Below are positions 53,134 through 61,145 of a DNA stretch of 64,000 bases, in pieces (position 1 is the first letter of the stretch; each line of letters begins with the position of its first letter). A program made the position numbers and the translations under genes. The DNA comes from JBFHQE01 sp041592335. Lineage in GTDB: Bacteria > Pseudomonadota > Gammaproteobacteria > Thiohalobacterales > Thiohalobacteraceae. Location of the stretch: positions 1 through 64,000 of the forward strand of contig JBFHQE010000003.1 in assembly GCA_041592335.1 (NCBI GenBank). The letters run 5' to 3'. The notes below the pieces were generated by a model. That model was not told the DNA's origin and did no database searches. It worked only from the letters and a program-made list of their open reading frames with translations.

Positions 53134-54048
53134 ATGACTAAGCATTTTGTCGAAGTACAGGGACTCGCCCGCCGATATCCCAGCCCGGGCAGCAAGGATA
53201 TGCTGACCGTTTTCGAAGATGCCAGTTTCGGCATCGACAAGGGAGAATTTGTCTGCATTATCGGCCATTCCGGCTGCGGCAAGTCCACCATCCTTAACGT
53301 GCTCGCCGGCCTGGATGCCGCCAGCGATGGCGTGGTGCTGATGAACGGCAAGGAAGTGGCCGGCCCCAGCCTTGAACGCGGCGTTGTATTCCAGAACTAC
53401 AGCCTGCTGCCCTGGCGCTCCACGTTGAAGAACATCACCTTTGCCGTGCAGGCACGCTGGCCGCAATGGTCCAAAGAAAAGGTGATCGAGCACAGCATGA
53501 AATTTCTGGAGCTGGTCGGCCTGAAGGGCGCCGAACAGCGCAAACCTTCGCAGCTGTCCGGTGGCATGCGGCAACGCGTCAGTATTGCACGCGCCTTTGC
53601 CACGCAGCCGCAACTGCTGTTGATGGACGAACCCTTCGGCGCGCTGGATGCCTTGACCCGCGGCATGATCCAGGAAGAGCTGATCAAGATCTGGGAAGAA
53701 ACACAGCAGACGGTATTCATGATCACTCATGATGTGGATGAAGCTATCTTGCTGTCCGATCGCATCCTGCTCATGACCAATGGCCCGCATGCCCGCGTCG
53801 CGGAATCGGTCAAGGTGTCGATCGACCGGCCGCGCAATCGCACCGACATTATTCACCACCCCAACTATTACAAAATCCGTAACCACCTGGTGGACTTCCT
53901 GGTCAATCGCTCCAAGGAACTGGCCGGAGGTAAACAGGGTACAACCAACACCGGCCATTCAGGGCACCCCAGAGTTGTCGACCCGGCGGAAGAGACCACC
54001 GAGGAACCCGAGCCTGTGAATATTCGATATTTGAAGCAATCCGGTTAA
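53134..54048 (+). CDS. ABC transporter ATP-binding protein, NrtD/CynD type
   Basis: ATPase of the cyanate/nitrate-type transporter. Walker A GHSGCGKST (about 49-57), Q-loop VFQNYSLLPW, signature LSGGMRQRV, Walker B LLLMDEPFGALDALT, switch His ITHDVDEA. 304 aa; the C-terminal 45 residues are charged and lack the NrtA-like domain of NrtC. It precedes cynS by 18 bp. Confidence 0.88.
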   Translation: MTKHFVEVQGLARRYPSPGSKDMLTVFEDASFGIDKGEFVCIIGHSGCGKSTILNVLAGLDAASDGVVLMNGKEVAGPSLERGVVFQNYSLLPWRSTLKNITFAVQARWPQWSKEKVIEHSMKFLELVGLKGAEQRKPSQLSGGMRQRVSIARAFATQPQLLLMDEPFGALDALTRGMIQEELIKIWEETQQTVFMITHDVDEAILLSDRILLMTNGPHARVAESVKVSIDRPRNRTDIIHHPNYYKIRNHLVDFLVNRSKELAGGKQGTTNTGHSGHPRVVDPAEETTEEPEPVNIRYLKQSG

Positions 54049-54066
54049 TGAACGAAGGAATAGCAC

Positions 54067-54507
54067 ATGAACAAACTTGAAATGACAGAAGTAATCATGA
54101 CAGCCAAGGCAAGCACGGGGCTGACCTGGGAAGCAATCGCGGAAAAAGTCGGCCTGGCCCCGGTATTTCTAACCTCGGCCTGTCTCGGTATGAACAGCCT
54201 CAAGCCGGAATTCGCCGACAAGGTCTGTGAAACCCTCTCCTTGCCCAGCGACGTTTCGGCGGCCCTGCAGGCGTTTCCACACAAGAGCTGGGACAAGGTT
54301 GTCCCGACCGATCCAGTCATCTACCGCTGGTACGAAATCGTCGGTGTCTATGGCGAAACCATCAAGGAACTGATCCATGAGAAATTCGGCGATGGCATCA
54401 TGAGCGCGATTGACTTCACCATGCACATCGACAAGGAAGAAAATCCAGCCGGTGACCGTGTTGTTGTCAAAATGAATGGCAAATTTCTGCCTTACAAGTC
54501 CTGGTAA
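54067..54507 (+). CDS. cynS: Cyanate hydratase (cyanase)
   Basis: Converts cyanate and bicarbonate to CO2 and carbamate, which yields ammonia. The catalytic residues are present with the E. coli spacing: R87, E90 (YRWYEIVG) and S113 (DGIMSAIDF), equivalent to R96/E99/S122. N-terminal helix-turn-helix-like domain (about 1-75) and C-terminal decamer-forming domain. 146 aa. It ends the sigma-54 operon and is followed by a terminator. Confidence 0.97.
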   Translation: MNKLEMTEVIMTAKASTGLTWEAIAEKVGLAPVFLTSACLGMNSLKPEFADKVCETLSLPSDVSAALQAFPHKSWDKVVPTDPVIYRWYEIVGVYGETIKELIHEKFGDGIMSAIDFTMHIDKEENPAGDRVVVKMNGKFLPYKSW

Positions 54508-54536
54508 CCCCGCTCCGTATCATCTCCAGCTACATT

Positions 54537-54564
54537 GGGCCGAATCCTGTTCGGCCCTTTTTTT
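54537..54564 (+). terminator. Rho-independent terminator after cynS
   Basis: Perfect 8-bp stem GGGCCGAA/TTCGGCCC with a 5-nt loop and a run of seven T (54558-54564), 30 bp after the cynS stop. Confidence 0.93.
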
Positions 54565-54576
54565 CCGAGACAACCA

Positions 54577-55056
54577 ATGCTTGATAGCGAAGAACCCCAC
54601 CCGCCATTACCTCCCTTCGATGCCGATAGTGCCGCGCAAAAAGCCCGCGCGGCGGAGAATGCCTGGAATACACGCGACCCGGAAAGGGTGGCACTCGCCT
54701 ACACCTGCGATAGCAACTGGCGCAATCGCAACGAGTTCCTCAGTGGCCGGGTTGCAATCGTGGCCTTTTTGCAGCGCAAGTGGGCGCGGGAACTGGATTA
54801 CCGCCTGATCAAGGAAGTGTGGGCGTGGCAGGATAACCGTATCGCGGTACGTTTTGCCTACGAGTGGCGCGATGATTCGGGAAACTGGTTCCGCTCCTAC
54901 GGTAACGAGAACTGGTAATTTGCCAGGAACGGCCTGATGCAGCGGCGCATTGCCAGCATCAATGATCTGGCGATTGCAGAATCCGAACGTAAATTTCGCT
55001 GGCCAGCAGGGCCAAGACCCGACGACCATCCCGGTTTATCCGCGCTGGGCCTGTAA
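54577..55056 (+). pseudogene. DUF1348/SnoaL-like protein, broken by one in-frame stop
   Basis: Small NTF2-fold protein of unknown function. The frame opens at ATG 54577 and runs to TAA 54916-54918 after SYGNENW, but continues in the same frame with RRIASINDLAIAESERKFRW and ends at a normal stop at 55056, the expected C-terminus of this family. In relatives the codon after ENW is an acidic residue, so one GAA to TAA change explains the break. Either a fresh pseudogene, a 113-residue truncated protein, or a sequencing error. It follows the cynS terminator by 12 bp. Confidence 0.75.
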
Positions 55057-55099
55057 TTATTCATTTCCGATTCAGGGGAAATAGCCGATAATAACCGGC

Positions 55100-55954
55100 A
55101 TGTATCAAATATCCCGCATCATCAGACTCGTTTTACTCGGCGGCATCGCCCTGCTGTTCGTCAGCTGCGGCGGCGGTAACTATTCCAGCCGCGACAGCGG
55201 CCCTTCCAGCCCTGTCGATGTAACCCACATCCCCGACGCCGTGCCTCGCGCGGAGCCCAAGTCCAAATACGGTAACCCAGCCTCCTACGTGGTATTCGGC
55301 CAGCGTTATCACGTGATGCACAGCAGCAGCGGCTACCGTGAACGCGGTATCGCCTCCTGGTATGGCAACAAGTTCCACGGGCGGCGCACCTCCAGCGGCG
55401 AACCTTATGACATGTATGCCATGACCGCCGCGCATAAAAGCCTGCCATTACCCACTTATGCGCGGGTCACCAATCTGCGCAACGGTCGCTCGGTGGTGGT
55501 CAAAATCAATGACCGCGGCCCGTTCCATGACAACCGCCTCATCGACCTTTCCTATACGGCGGCCAGCAAACTCGGCATATTGAGCGAGGGCACCGGCCTG
55601 GTCGAAGTGGTCGCTCTCGATCCGCATCGTCCGGAGCCCGCATCCAACATAGCCAATACCCGCCCCGCCCCGACACCGGTATCGGCCCGGGTTTCTGCGC
55701 CACCCGCTGCCCTCTCCGCGCCGGACATGTACCTGCAGATTGGCGCTTTTTCCAGTCGCAACAACGCCGAACGACTCAAATCCCGCCTGGGTGATGTTGC
55801 CCTGCCCGGCATTGAGATTTTGCAGGGCTTCGCCAACCAGCAACCGGTATTCCGGGTGCGCGTTGGCCCGATTGCAACCGTGGAAGAGGCCGACCGCATG
55901 GCCAATATGCTCACCCAGCACGGCATTGACAGCCCCCACGTGGTGATCGACTAA
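55100..55954 (+). CDS. rlpA: Septal-ring lytic transglycosylase RlpA
   Basis: Outer-membrane lipoprotein (signal MYQISRII..., lipobox LFVSC at about residue 23) that cleaves peptide-free glycan at the septum or poles. Double-psi beta-barrel with GIASWYGNKFHGRRTSSGE and the catalytic Asp in VKINDRGPF (about 80-170), a Pro-rich linker and a C-terminal SPOR domain (about 208-284). 284 aa. Normally follows mltB in this order; here the cyanate module lies between. Confidence 0.94.
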   Translation: MYQISRIIRLVLLGGIALLFVSCGGGNYSSRDSGPSSPVDVTHIPDAVPRAEPKSKYGNPASYVVFGQRYHVMHSSSGYRERGIASWYGNKFHGRRTSSGEPYDMYAMTAAHKSLPLPTYARVTNLRNGRSVVVKINDRGPFHDNRLIDLSYTAASKLGILSEGTGLVEVVALDPHRPEPASNIANTRPAPTPVSARVSAPPAALSAPDMYLQIGAFSSRNNAERLKSRLGDVALPGIEILQGFANQQPVFRVRVGPIATVEEADRMANMLTQHGIDSPHVVID

Positions 55955-56033
55955 CTCGCGCGCCATTTGAAATAATCGGCACTTCCCCGGACAATAGCGG
56001 TCCAACTCTAGCAGACAGTTTCTACGACCCACG

Positions 56034-57173
56034 ATGATGATATTAAGAACGTTCACCGGCGTTTTATTCCTGTTATTTACCAGCCTGACTCTCGCGGCGG
56101 CATTGCCCGTGCCGCGCGCGCCGGATGTCGGCGCCAAAGGCTATATCCTGGTGGACTATCACAGCGGCAGGGTGCTGGCGGAACAGAATGCCGATGCGCA
56201 AATGGAACCGGCCAGCATCACCAAGCTCATGACTGCCTACGTGGTCTTCAAGGAACTCAAGGGCGGCAAGCTGAGCCTGTCCGACATGGTCACCGTCAGC
56301 GAACGTGCCTGGCGCATGGAAGGTTCGCGCATGTTCATCGAGGTGGGCAAGACCGTCAGCGTGGAAGACCTGCTGCAGGGCATGATTGTCTCGAGCGGTA
56401 ACGACGCCACGGTTGCGCTGGCGGAACACATTGCCGGTTCCGAGGAGACCTTCGCTGCCTACATGAACCGCTACGCCACCGAACTGGGACTGACCTACAC
56501 CCACTTCCGTAACAGCACCGGCATGCCACATAGCGAACATGTGACAACCGCGCGCGATATCGCCAAACTTTCGCTGGCCCTGATTAACGAGTTTCCCGAA
56601 TATTACAAATGGTACTCGCAGAAATCCTTTACCTATAACGAAATCACCCAGAGCAATCGCAACAAGCTGCTATGGCGCGACAACTCGGTCGATGGATTGA
56701 AAACCGGGCATACCGAGTCGGCCGGTTATTGCCTGGTCACTTCCGCAGAACGGGAAGGCATGCGCCTGATCTCCGTGGTGCTCGGCACCAAGAGCGAAGA
56801 AGCGCGCGCCTCGGCTTCCCAGGCACTGCTGAATTACGGTTTCCGCTTTTTCGAAACCCACAAGCTTTACGATGGCGGCGTAAAAATCACTGATACCCGG
56901 GTCTGGAAAGGCGCGCAGGAAAGCGTGTCTCTTGGCACTCAACAGCCGTTATATATCACCATTCCGCGTGGCCGTTACAATGATCTGCAGGCCAACATGC
57001 AGATCCAGAAAACCCTGATCGCCCCGGTTGAGGCAGGCCAGCGCTATGGCTCGATTCAACTCAGCATGGATGGCGAACTGATTGGCGAGCCCGATCTGGT
57101 TGCCCTGGAGCCCGTTCCGGAAGGCGGAATCTGGGAACGCATGCGTGACGAAGCCCTACTTTATTTCGAGTAA
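56034..57173 (+). CDS. dacC: D-alanyl-D-alanine carboxypeptidase (PBP5/6 family)
   Basis: Trims the terminal D-Ala of stem peptides. Signal peptide (about 1-23), SxxK in ASITKLMTAYV (about residue 62), SxN in SSGNDATVA, KTG in LKTGHTESAGYC; C-terminal PBP5-type beta domain and amphipathic helix ending in EALLYFE that anchors to the membrane. 379 aa. It is followed after 3 bp by dat. Confidence 0.93.
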   Translation: MMILRTFTGVLFLLFTSLTLAAALPVPRAPDVGAKGYILVDYHSGRVLAEQNADAQMEPASITKLMTAYVVFKELKGGKLSLSDMVTVSERAWRMEGSRMFIEVGKTVSVEDLLQGMIVSSGNDATVALAEHIAGSEETFAAYMNRYATELGLTYTHFRNSTGMPHSEHVTTARDIAKLSLALINEFPEYYKWYSQKSFTYNEITQSNRNKLLWRDNSVDGLKTGHTESAGYCLVTSAEREGMRLISVVLGTKSEEARASASQALLNYGFRFFETHKLYDGGVKITDTRVWKGAQESVSLGTQQPLYITIPRGRYNDLQANMQIQKTLIAPVEAGQRYGSIQLSMDGELIGEPDLVALEPVPEGGIWERMRDEALLYFE

Positions 57174-57176
57174 TCT

Positions 57177-58043
57177 ATGACCCAGATTTATCTCAATGGC
57201 GAGTTCATGCCGCTCGAGCAGGCGCGCGTGCCGGTAATGGATCGTGGTTTCCTGTTTGGCGATGGCGTCTACGAAGTCATTCCGGCCTACGGCGGCAAAC
57301 TGTTCCGCCTGCCGCATCACCTGCACAGACTGAACAACAGCCTGACAGCCGTGCGTATTCCCAACCCGCTGTCCGATACCCAATGGCGCGACGTGCTGAA
57401 CCAGCTAGTCGCGAATAATACGGGTGAAGACCAGTCGGTGTATCTGCAGGTTACCCGCGGCGTGATGGAAAAACGCGACCACGCCTTTGGCGGCCTGAAC
57501 CTGCAACCGACGGTGTTTGCCATGTCATCCCCCCTGCAGGCACCGGCCATCATTCCGCATACAAAAGGCGTCAAGGCAGTCACGCTGGATGATATGCGCT
57601 GGCAGCATTGCAACATCAAGGCGATCACCTTGTTGCCAAACGCCCTGCTACGCCAGGAAGCCGTGGACAAGGGCGCGGCCGAGGCCATCCTGATTCGTAA
57701 CGGTTACGCTATCGAAGGCGCGGCGAGCAATCTGTTTATCGTCAAGGATGACACCATCATTACGCCGCCGAACAGCCATCTGTTACTGCCGGGAATTACC
57801 CGAGACCTGATTGTCGAACTGGCGGCCGAGCATGCCCGACCTTATCGCGAAGCCGATATCACACTTGACGAATTGCAACGCGCCGATGAAATCTGGTTTA
57901 CCAGCTCCACCAAGGAAATACTGCCGGTAGTCGCGCTGGACGGGAATAAGATTGGCGACGGCCAACCCGGTCCCGTTTACCAGGATATGCACAATCTCTA
58001 TCGCGACTATAAAGATCTGGTGCGCGCCGGCAAGGCGGACTAG
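57177..58043 (+). CDS. dat: D-amino-acid aminotransferase (PLP class IV)
   Basis: Interconverts D-alanine and D-glutamate with 2-oxo acids, linking amino acids to peptidoglycan precursors. Fold type IV: VPVMDRGFLFGDGVYEVI near the N-terminus, catalytic Lys in CNIKAITLLPN (about residue 144), EGAASNLFIV and FTSSTKEILPV. 288 aa. A branched-chain or 4-amino-4-deoxychorismate lyase role shares the fold; dacC context favours D-amino acids. Confidence 0.88.
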   Translation: MTQIYLNGEFMPLEQARVPVMDRGFLFGDGVYEVIPAYGGKLFRLPHHLHRLNNSLTAVRIPNPLSDTQWRDVLNQLVANNTGEDQSVYLQVTRGVMEKRDHAFGGLNLQPTVFAMSSPLQAPAIIPHTKGVKAVTLDDMRWQHCNIKAITLLPNALLRQEAVDKGAAEAILIRNGYAIEGAASNLFIVKDDTIITPPNSHLLLPGITRDLIVELAAEHARPYREADITLDELQRADEIWFTSSTKEILPVVALDGNKIGDGQPGPVYQDMHNLYRDYKDLVRAGKAD

Positions 58044-58045
58044 CT

Positions 58046-58315
58046 ATGACCGAACAACAGGACACGCTACTGGAATTTCCCTGCGACTTTCCGATCAAGA
58101 TCATGGGCAGGGCAACGGCGGAATTTGAAGCGGCGGTTGTCACTATCGTGCGGACCCATTGCCCCGACCTGGGCGAAGGCGCGATCCGCACCCAGGCCAG
58201 CAGCGCGGGTAACTATGTCTCGATTACCGCAACCGTCAAGGCCACCAGTCAGGATCATCTGGATACGCTCTATCGCGCACTGACTTCAGCCGAAGGCGTA
58301 AAAATGGTGCTCTGA
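58046..58315 (+). CDS. ybeD: YbeD/DUF493 family protein
   Basis: Ferredoxin-fold protein of 89 aa (LEFPCDFPIKIMGRA, YVSITATVKATSQDHLDTLYRAL), unknown regulatory role. Always found next to lipB in gammaproteobacteria; here its stop overlaps the lipB start (TGATG). Confidence 0.93.
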   Translation: MTEQQDTLLEFPCDFPIKIMGRATAEFEAAVVTIVRTHCPDLGEGAIRTQASSAGNYVSITATVKATSQDHLDTLYRALTSAEGVKMVL

Positions 58316-58938
58316 TGAGCGCTCTCATTATTCGTCACCTTGGCCAGGCCGACTATGAATCGACCTGGCAGCGGATGCAGCAATTCACCGCCACGCGCAA
58401 TGACAGCACCACCGACGAACTCTGGTGGCTGGAACACCCATCTGTTTTCACCGTCGGCCTGAATGGAAAACCCGAACACCTGCTGAACACGGGTGATATC
58501 CCGGTGGTAAACATCGATCGTGGCGGCCAGGTCACCTATCACGGTCCCGGACAACTGGTGGGCTATACGCTGTTCGATATTGCGCGCCGCAAACTGGGCG
58601 TTCATGATCTGGTGAAAATCATCGAACAATCCGTAATCGATCTCCTGGCCGACCATGGCATTAGCAGCATGGCACGGCGCGATGCGCCGGGTGTCTACGT
58701 GGATAACGCCAAGATCGCCGCGCTTGGCTTACGGGTAAAACGCGGTCGCGTCTATCACGGACTGGCGCTTAACCTGGACATGGACCTGGAACCCTTTACC
58801 CGCATCAATCCCTGCGGTTATGAAGGTATGGCCGTCACGCAACTCAAGGACTTAGGCATTTCCCTTCCGGTTAATACGGTTGCCGATCATTTGCAAACGC
58901 ATTTGTGTCGGCTTCTGGGGTACAATCCCGCCCCATGA
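58315..58938 (+). CDS. lipB: Lipoyl(octanoyl) transferase
   Basis: Moves octanoate from ACP to lipoyl domains. GGQVTYHGPGQLVGY and ARRDAPGVYVDNAKIAALG are family motifs; the acyl-enzyme Cys is in NPCGYEGM (about residue 166) with the Lys of KIAALG (about residue 132). 207 aa. It overlaps lipA by ATGA. Confidence 0.96.
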   Translation: MSALIIRHLGQADYESTWQRMQQFTATRNDSTTDELWWLEHPSVFTVGLNGKPEHLLNTGDIPVVNIDRGGQVTYHGPGQLVGYTLFDIARRKLGVHDLVKIIEQSVIDLLADHGISSMARRDAPGVYVDNAKIAALGLRVKRGRVYHGLALNLDMDLEPFTRINPCGYEGMAVTQLKDLGISLPVNTVADHLQTHLCRLLGYNPAP

Positions 58939-59870
58939 CAGACAGCGAACGCAAACAGCGCGGTGCCGCCAAGACCGCGCGTATTCCCATCAAGATTGAA
59001 CCCACGGTCAAGCCGCAACGCAAACCGCACTGGATTCGCGCCAAGTCGCCGGCCAGCCCGGAAGTGCAGCGGCTGAAAAAAGTGCTGCGCGATGCGCGCC
59101 TGCATACCGTGTGCGAAGAAGCCTCCTGCCCGAATCTGGGCGAATGCTTCCAGCATGGCACCGCAACCTTCATGATCATGGGCGATGTCTGCACGCGCCG
59201 CTGTCCGTTTTGCGATGTGGCGCATGGCCGCCCGGAACCACTCGATGCGGACGAACCGAAACACCTCGCCGAAACCATTGCGGCAATGAATCTCAAGTAT
59301 GTCGTTATTACCTCGGTCGACCGTGACGATCTGCGCGATGGTGGCGCCGAACACTTCGTGCATTGCATTCAATCCGTTCGCGAGAAAACACCCTCCACCA
59401 AAATCGAAGTACTGACACCGGATTTTCGTGGCCGAATGGAACGCGCGCTGGACATCTTCCGCGCCGCGCCGCCGGACGTGTTCAATCACAACCTTGAAAC
59501 CGTGCCGCGACTATATAAAAAGGCCCGTCCCGGCGCCGACTATCAATGGTCACTGGATCTATTAAAAAAGTTCAAGGAAGAGCACCCGCAAGTACCAACC
59601 AAATCCGGCTTGATGCTGGGGTTGGGTGAAACACTGGAAGAAGTTGAGGAAGTGATGCGCGACCTGCGGGCGCATAATGTGGAAATGCTGACACTCGGCC
59701 AATATTTACAACCGAGCCTGCATCACCTACCGGTGGATCGCTTTGTGACCCCGGAAGAGTTCGATCATTTACGCGAGATTGGCGAACAGCTGGGCTTCGA
59801 ACAGGTCGCCAGCGGACCGATGGTACGCTCGTCCTATCATGCCGATCAGCAGGCGGCGGGATTAATCTGA
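58935..59870 (+). CDS. lipA: Lipoyl synthase
   Basis: Radical SAM enzyme inserting two sulfurs into octanoyl-lipoyl domains. Auxiliary cluster cysteines CEEASCPNLGEC (about residues 60-71), radical SAM CTRRCPFCDV (about 86-95), and the C-terminal RSSYHADQ Ser ligand. 311 aa from the ATG overlapping the lipB stop; an upstream frame extension is not supported. Terminator follows. Confidence 0.97.
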   Translation: MTDSERKQRGAAKTARIPIKIEPTVKPQRKPHWIRAKSPASPEVQRLKKVLRDARLHTVCEEASCPNLGECFQHGTATFMIMGDVCTRRCPFCDVAHGRPEPLDADEPKHLAETIAAMNLKYVVITSVDRDDLRDGGAEHFVHCIQSVREKTPSTKIEVLTPDFRGRMERALDIFRAAPPDVFNHNLETVPRLYKKARPGADYQWSLDLLKKFKEEHPQVPTKSGLMLGLGETLEEVEEVMRDLRAHNVEMLTLGQYLQPSLHHLPVDRFVTPEEFDHLREIGEQLGFEQVASGPMVRSSYHADQQAAGLI

Positions 59871-59884
59871 TCCACGCAAGAAAA

Positions 59885-59913
59885 AGCCCCGCAGTGCGGG
59901 GCTATTTTATTTT
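59885..59913. terminator. Bidirectional terminator between lipA and the PEP-CTERM gene
   Basis: Perfect 8-bp stem AGCCCCGC/GCGGGGCT with a 3-nt loop. ATTTTATTTT follows on the plus strand, and five T followed by CTTG on the minus strand. It serves both convergent genes. Confidence 0.88.
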
Positions 59914-59932
59914 GCTTGAGAAGAAATAAAGC

Positions 59933-60484
59933 TTATTTCTTCAGGCGACGAATACCCATACCGGCGAGACCGAGGCCAAGCAAAGCCAATATAGATGGCT
60001 CTGGAACAGCCGCCGTGGTAACAGTGTCGATGACCACATCATCCAACCAAAGGGTACCCGACCCACCATTCGTGTCAAAGAAGAAATTCAGGTCAGTAAT
60101 CTCAGAAAGCGCTGTAAATGTTGTTGAAAGCGAACTCCAGCTACTTGCACTAAGCGTGAACGCATCAGAGAAATCACCAACAGCTACCGATAAATTATTT
60201 GTTGGACTAGACGAAGTACTACCAAAGAAAAAGTCCAGACTGTATGTAGCGCCAACCAGCGTAGCAAACGACTGCGTGAGCGTACCACCAGCGCCGTTAT
60301 CGTAACCATAGAAATGGCTAACACCTTCTTGCGGCCCACCCCAACTAGCAGTTCCACAACTTCCATCATCTGTAGAACATGACCAACCGGATAATCCAGT
60401 TTCAAAACCACCGTTGGTGATAAGTGTGGCTTGAGCTGACCCCATCAAAGCTGTCATAGCTAAACCGGTAAGTAACTTTTTCAT
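59933..60484 (-). CDS. PEP-CTERM sorted exoprotein
   Basis: Secreted protein of 183 aa: signal peptide ending SAQA (about residue 19), a Ser/Thr/Gly-rich beta domain (about 22-155) of the NGGFETGLSGW carbohydrate-binding-like type with one cysteine pair (CSTDDGSC), and a C-terminal PEP-CTERM signal with VPEP, a membrane helix and RRLKK. Exosortase (EpsH), which cleaves this tag, should exist elsewhere. Such proteins usually join the exopolysaccharide matrix. Start ATG at 60482-60484 has GGGAG upstream. Confidence 0.9.
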   Translation of the reverse strand: MKKLLTGLAMTALMGSAQATLITNGGFETGLSGWSCSTDDGSCGTASWGGPQEGVSHFYGYDNGAGGTLTQSFATLVGATYSLDFFFGSTSSSPTNNLSVAVGDFSDAFTLSASSWSSLSTTFTALSEITDLNFFFDTNGGSGTLWLDDVVIDTVTTAAVPEPSILALLGLGLAGMGIRRLKK

Positions 60485-60524
60485 TTTCTTCTCCCTTCAA
60501 TACATGTATTTCACTACTTATTTT

Positions 60525-60539
60525 GCATATATTAAGCCA
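60525..60539 (-). promoter_or_regulatory. Sigma-54 promoter of the PEP-CTERM gene
   Basis: On the minus strand TGGCTTAATATATGC (60539 down to 60525) has the invariant GG-N10-GC spacing and matches TGGC and TGC ends of the -24/-12 consensus. Transcript start would be near 60513, 30 bp before the ATG. Confidence 0.7.
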
Positions 60540-60603
60540 GAGTTATTTTTCATAAAATTTTCAATCAGTTACACAAATCTCGCCTGAACTCAAGGAAATT
60601 AGC

Positions 60604-60620
60604 TGTAAATTATTTTTACA
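60604..60620. promoter_or_regulatory. Palindromic operator, copy 1
   Basis: TGTAAATTATTTTTACA: TGTAAA and TTTACA arms around five bases, 65 bp upstream of the -24 element of the PEP-CTERM promoter. A second copy is at 60741. Likely binding site of the sigma-54 activator. Confidence 0.65.
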
Positions 60621-60740
60621 TGGATTTTTAGACGCTGGTCAGCAGAGCAAAAAACAAATCCAAACAAACAATCGAATAATCAATAAGATAGTAATTCTTG
60701 CAACTGAAACCCTAGTGCAGAGATGACTGAATTGAAAGAC

Positions 60741-60757
60741 TGTAAATAACTTTTACA
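60741..60757. promoter_or_regulatory. Palindromic operator, copy 2
   Basis: TGTAAATAACTTTTACA with the same arms and 5-bp spacer as copy 1, 137 bp apart. It also shares the flanking bases (CTGTAAAT...TTTTACAT). It lies just 28 bp before the end of the downstream Tat-lipoprotein gene. The remaining gap 60485-60785 holds nothing else recognisable. Confidence 0.6.
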
Positions 60758-60785
60758 TATTCCGATTTTTAACACGAACGAAAAC

Positions 60786-61145
60786 CTAGTGCCGAACCAC
60801 CCCATTGACGGCGAACAATGCATACAAGCGTGCTTCGGTGCGACTGAGTATCCAACGCTTAACCTGCACACAGTCACCCCGCACATATTCGGCCCGTACC
60901 ACCTGATCCAGCGTGGCAAAGCTATCGCCACCCCCCATTACCTGTTCAATCGCGCGCATCAGTCCTCGCGGATTACGCTCCTTGGGATGTTCGGCCAGGT
61001 AGGCATCACCAATTGCAGCGGCGGCCACCGGATCCAGCGCCAGTTGCTTAAGCCAGTTCGGCAAGGCAACCGATTCGCCGGGCGTCCAGCTGCACGCGGC
61101 CAGGGAGGCGATGAGCGTTGAAAGCAGAAATTCCCGCCGGTTCAT
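60786..61145 (-). CDS. Tat-exported lipoprotein, small partner of the GMC oxidoreductase
   Basis: Protein of 119 aa starting MNRREFLLSTLIASLAAC, a twin-arginine signal ending in a lipobox Cys (about residue 18). The rest is helical without a recognised domain. Overlaps the GMC gene start/stop by 4 bp, and gluconate-2-dehydrogenase-type GMC enzymes have a small Tat subunit, so it is probably that partner (inference). Confidence 0.65.
   Translation of the reverse strand: MNRREFLLSTLIASLAACSWTPGESVALPNWLKQLALDPVAAAAIGDAYLAEHPKERNPRGLMRAIEQVMGGGDSFATLDQVVRAEYVRGDCVQVKRWILSRTEARLYALFAVNGVVRH

Noticed and set aside
50890..54048. Nitrate/nitrite import (NrtABD) as the main role of the transporter.
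   Set aside because: Not excluded, but cynS closes the operon and no nas or nir genes are nearby, so cyanate is preferred.
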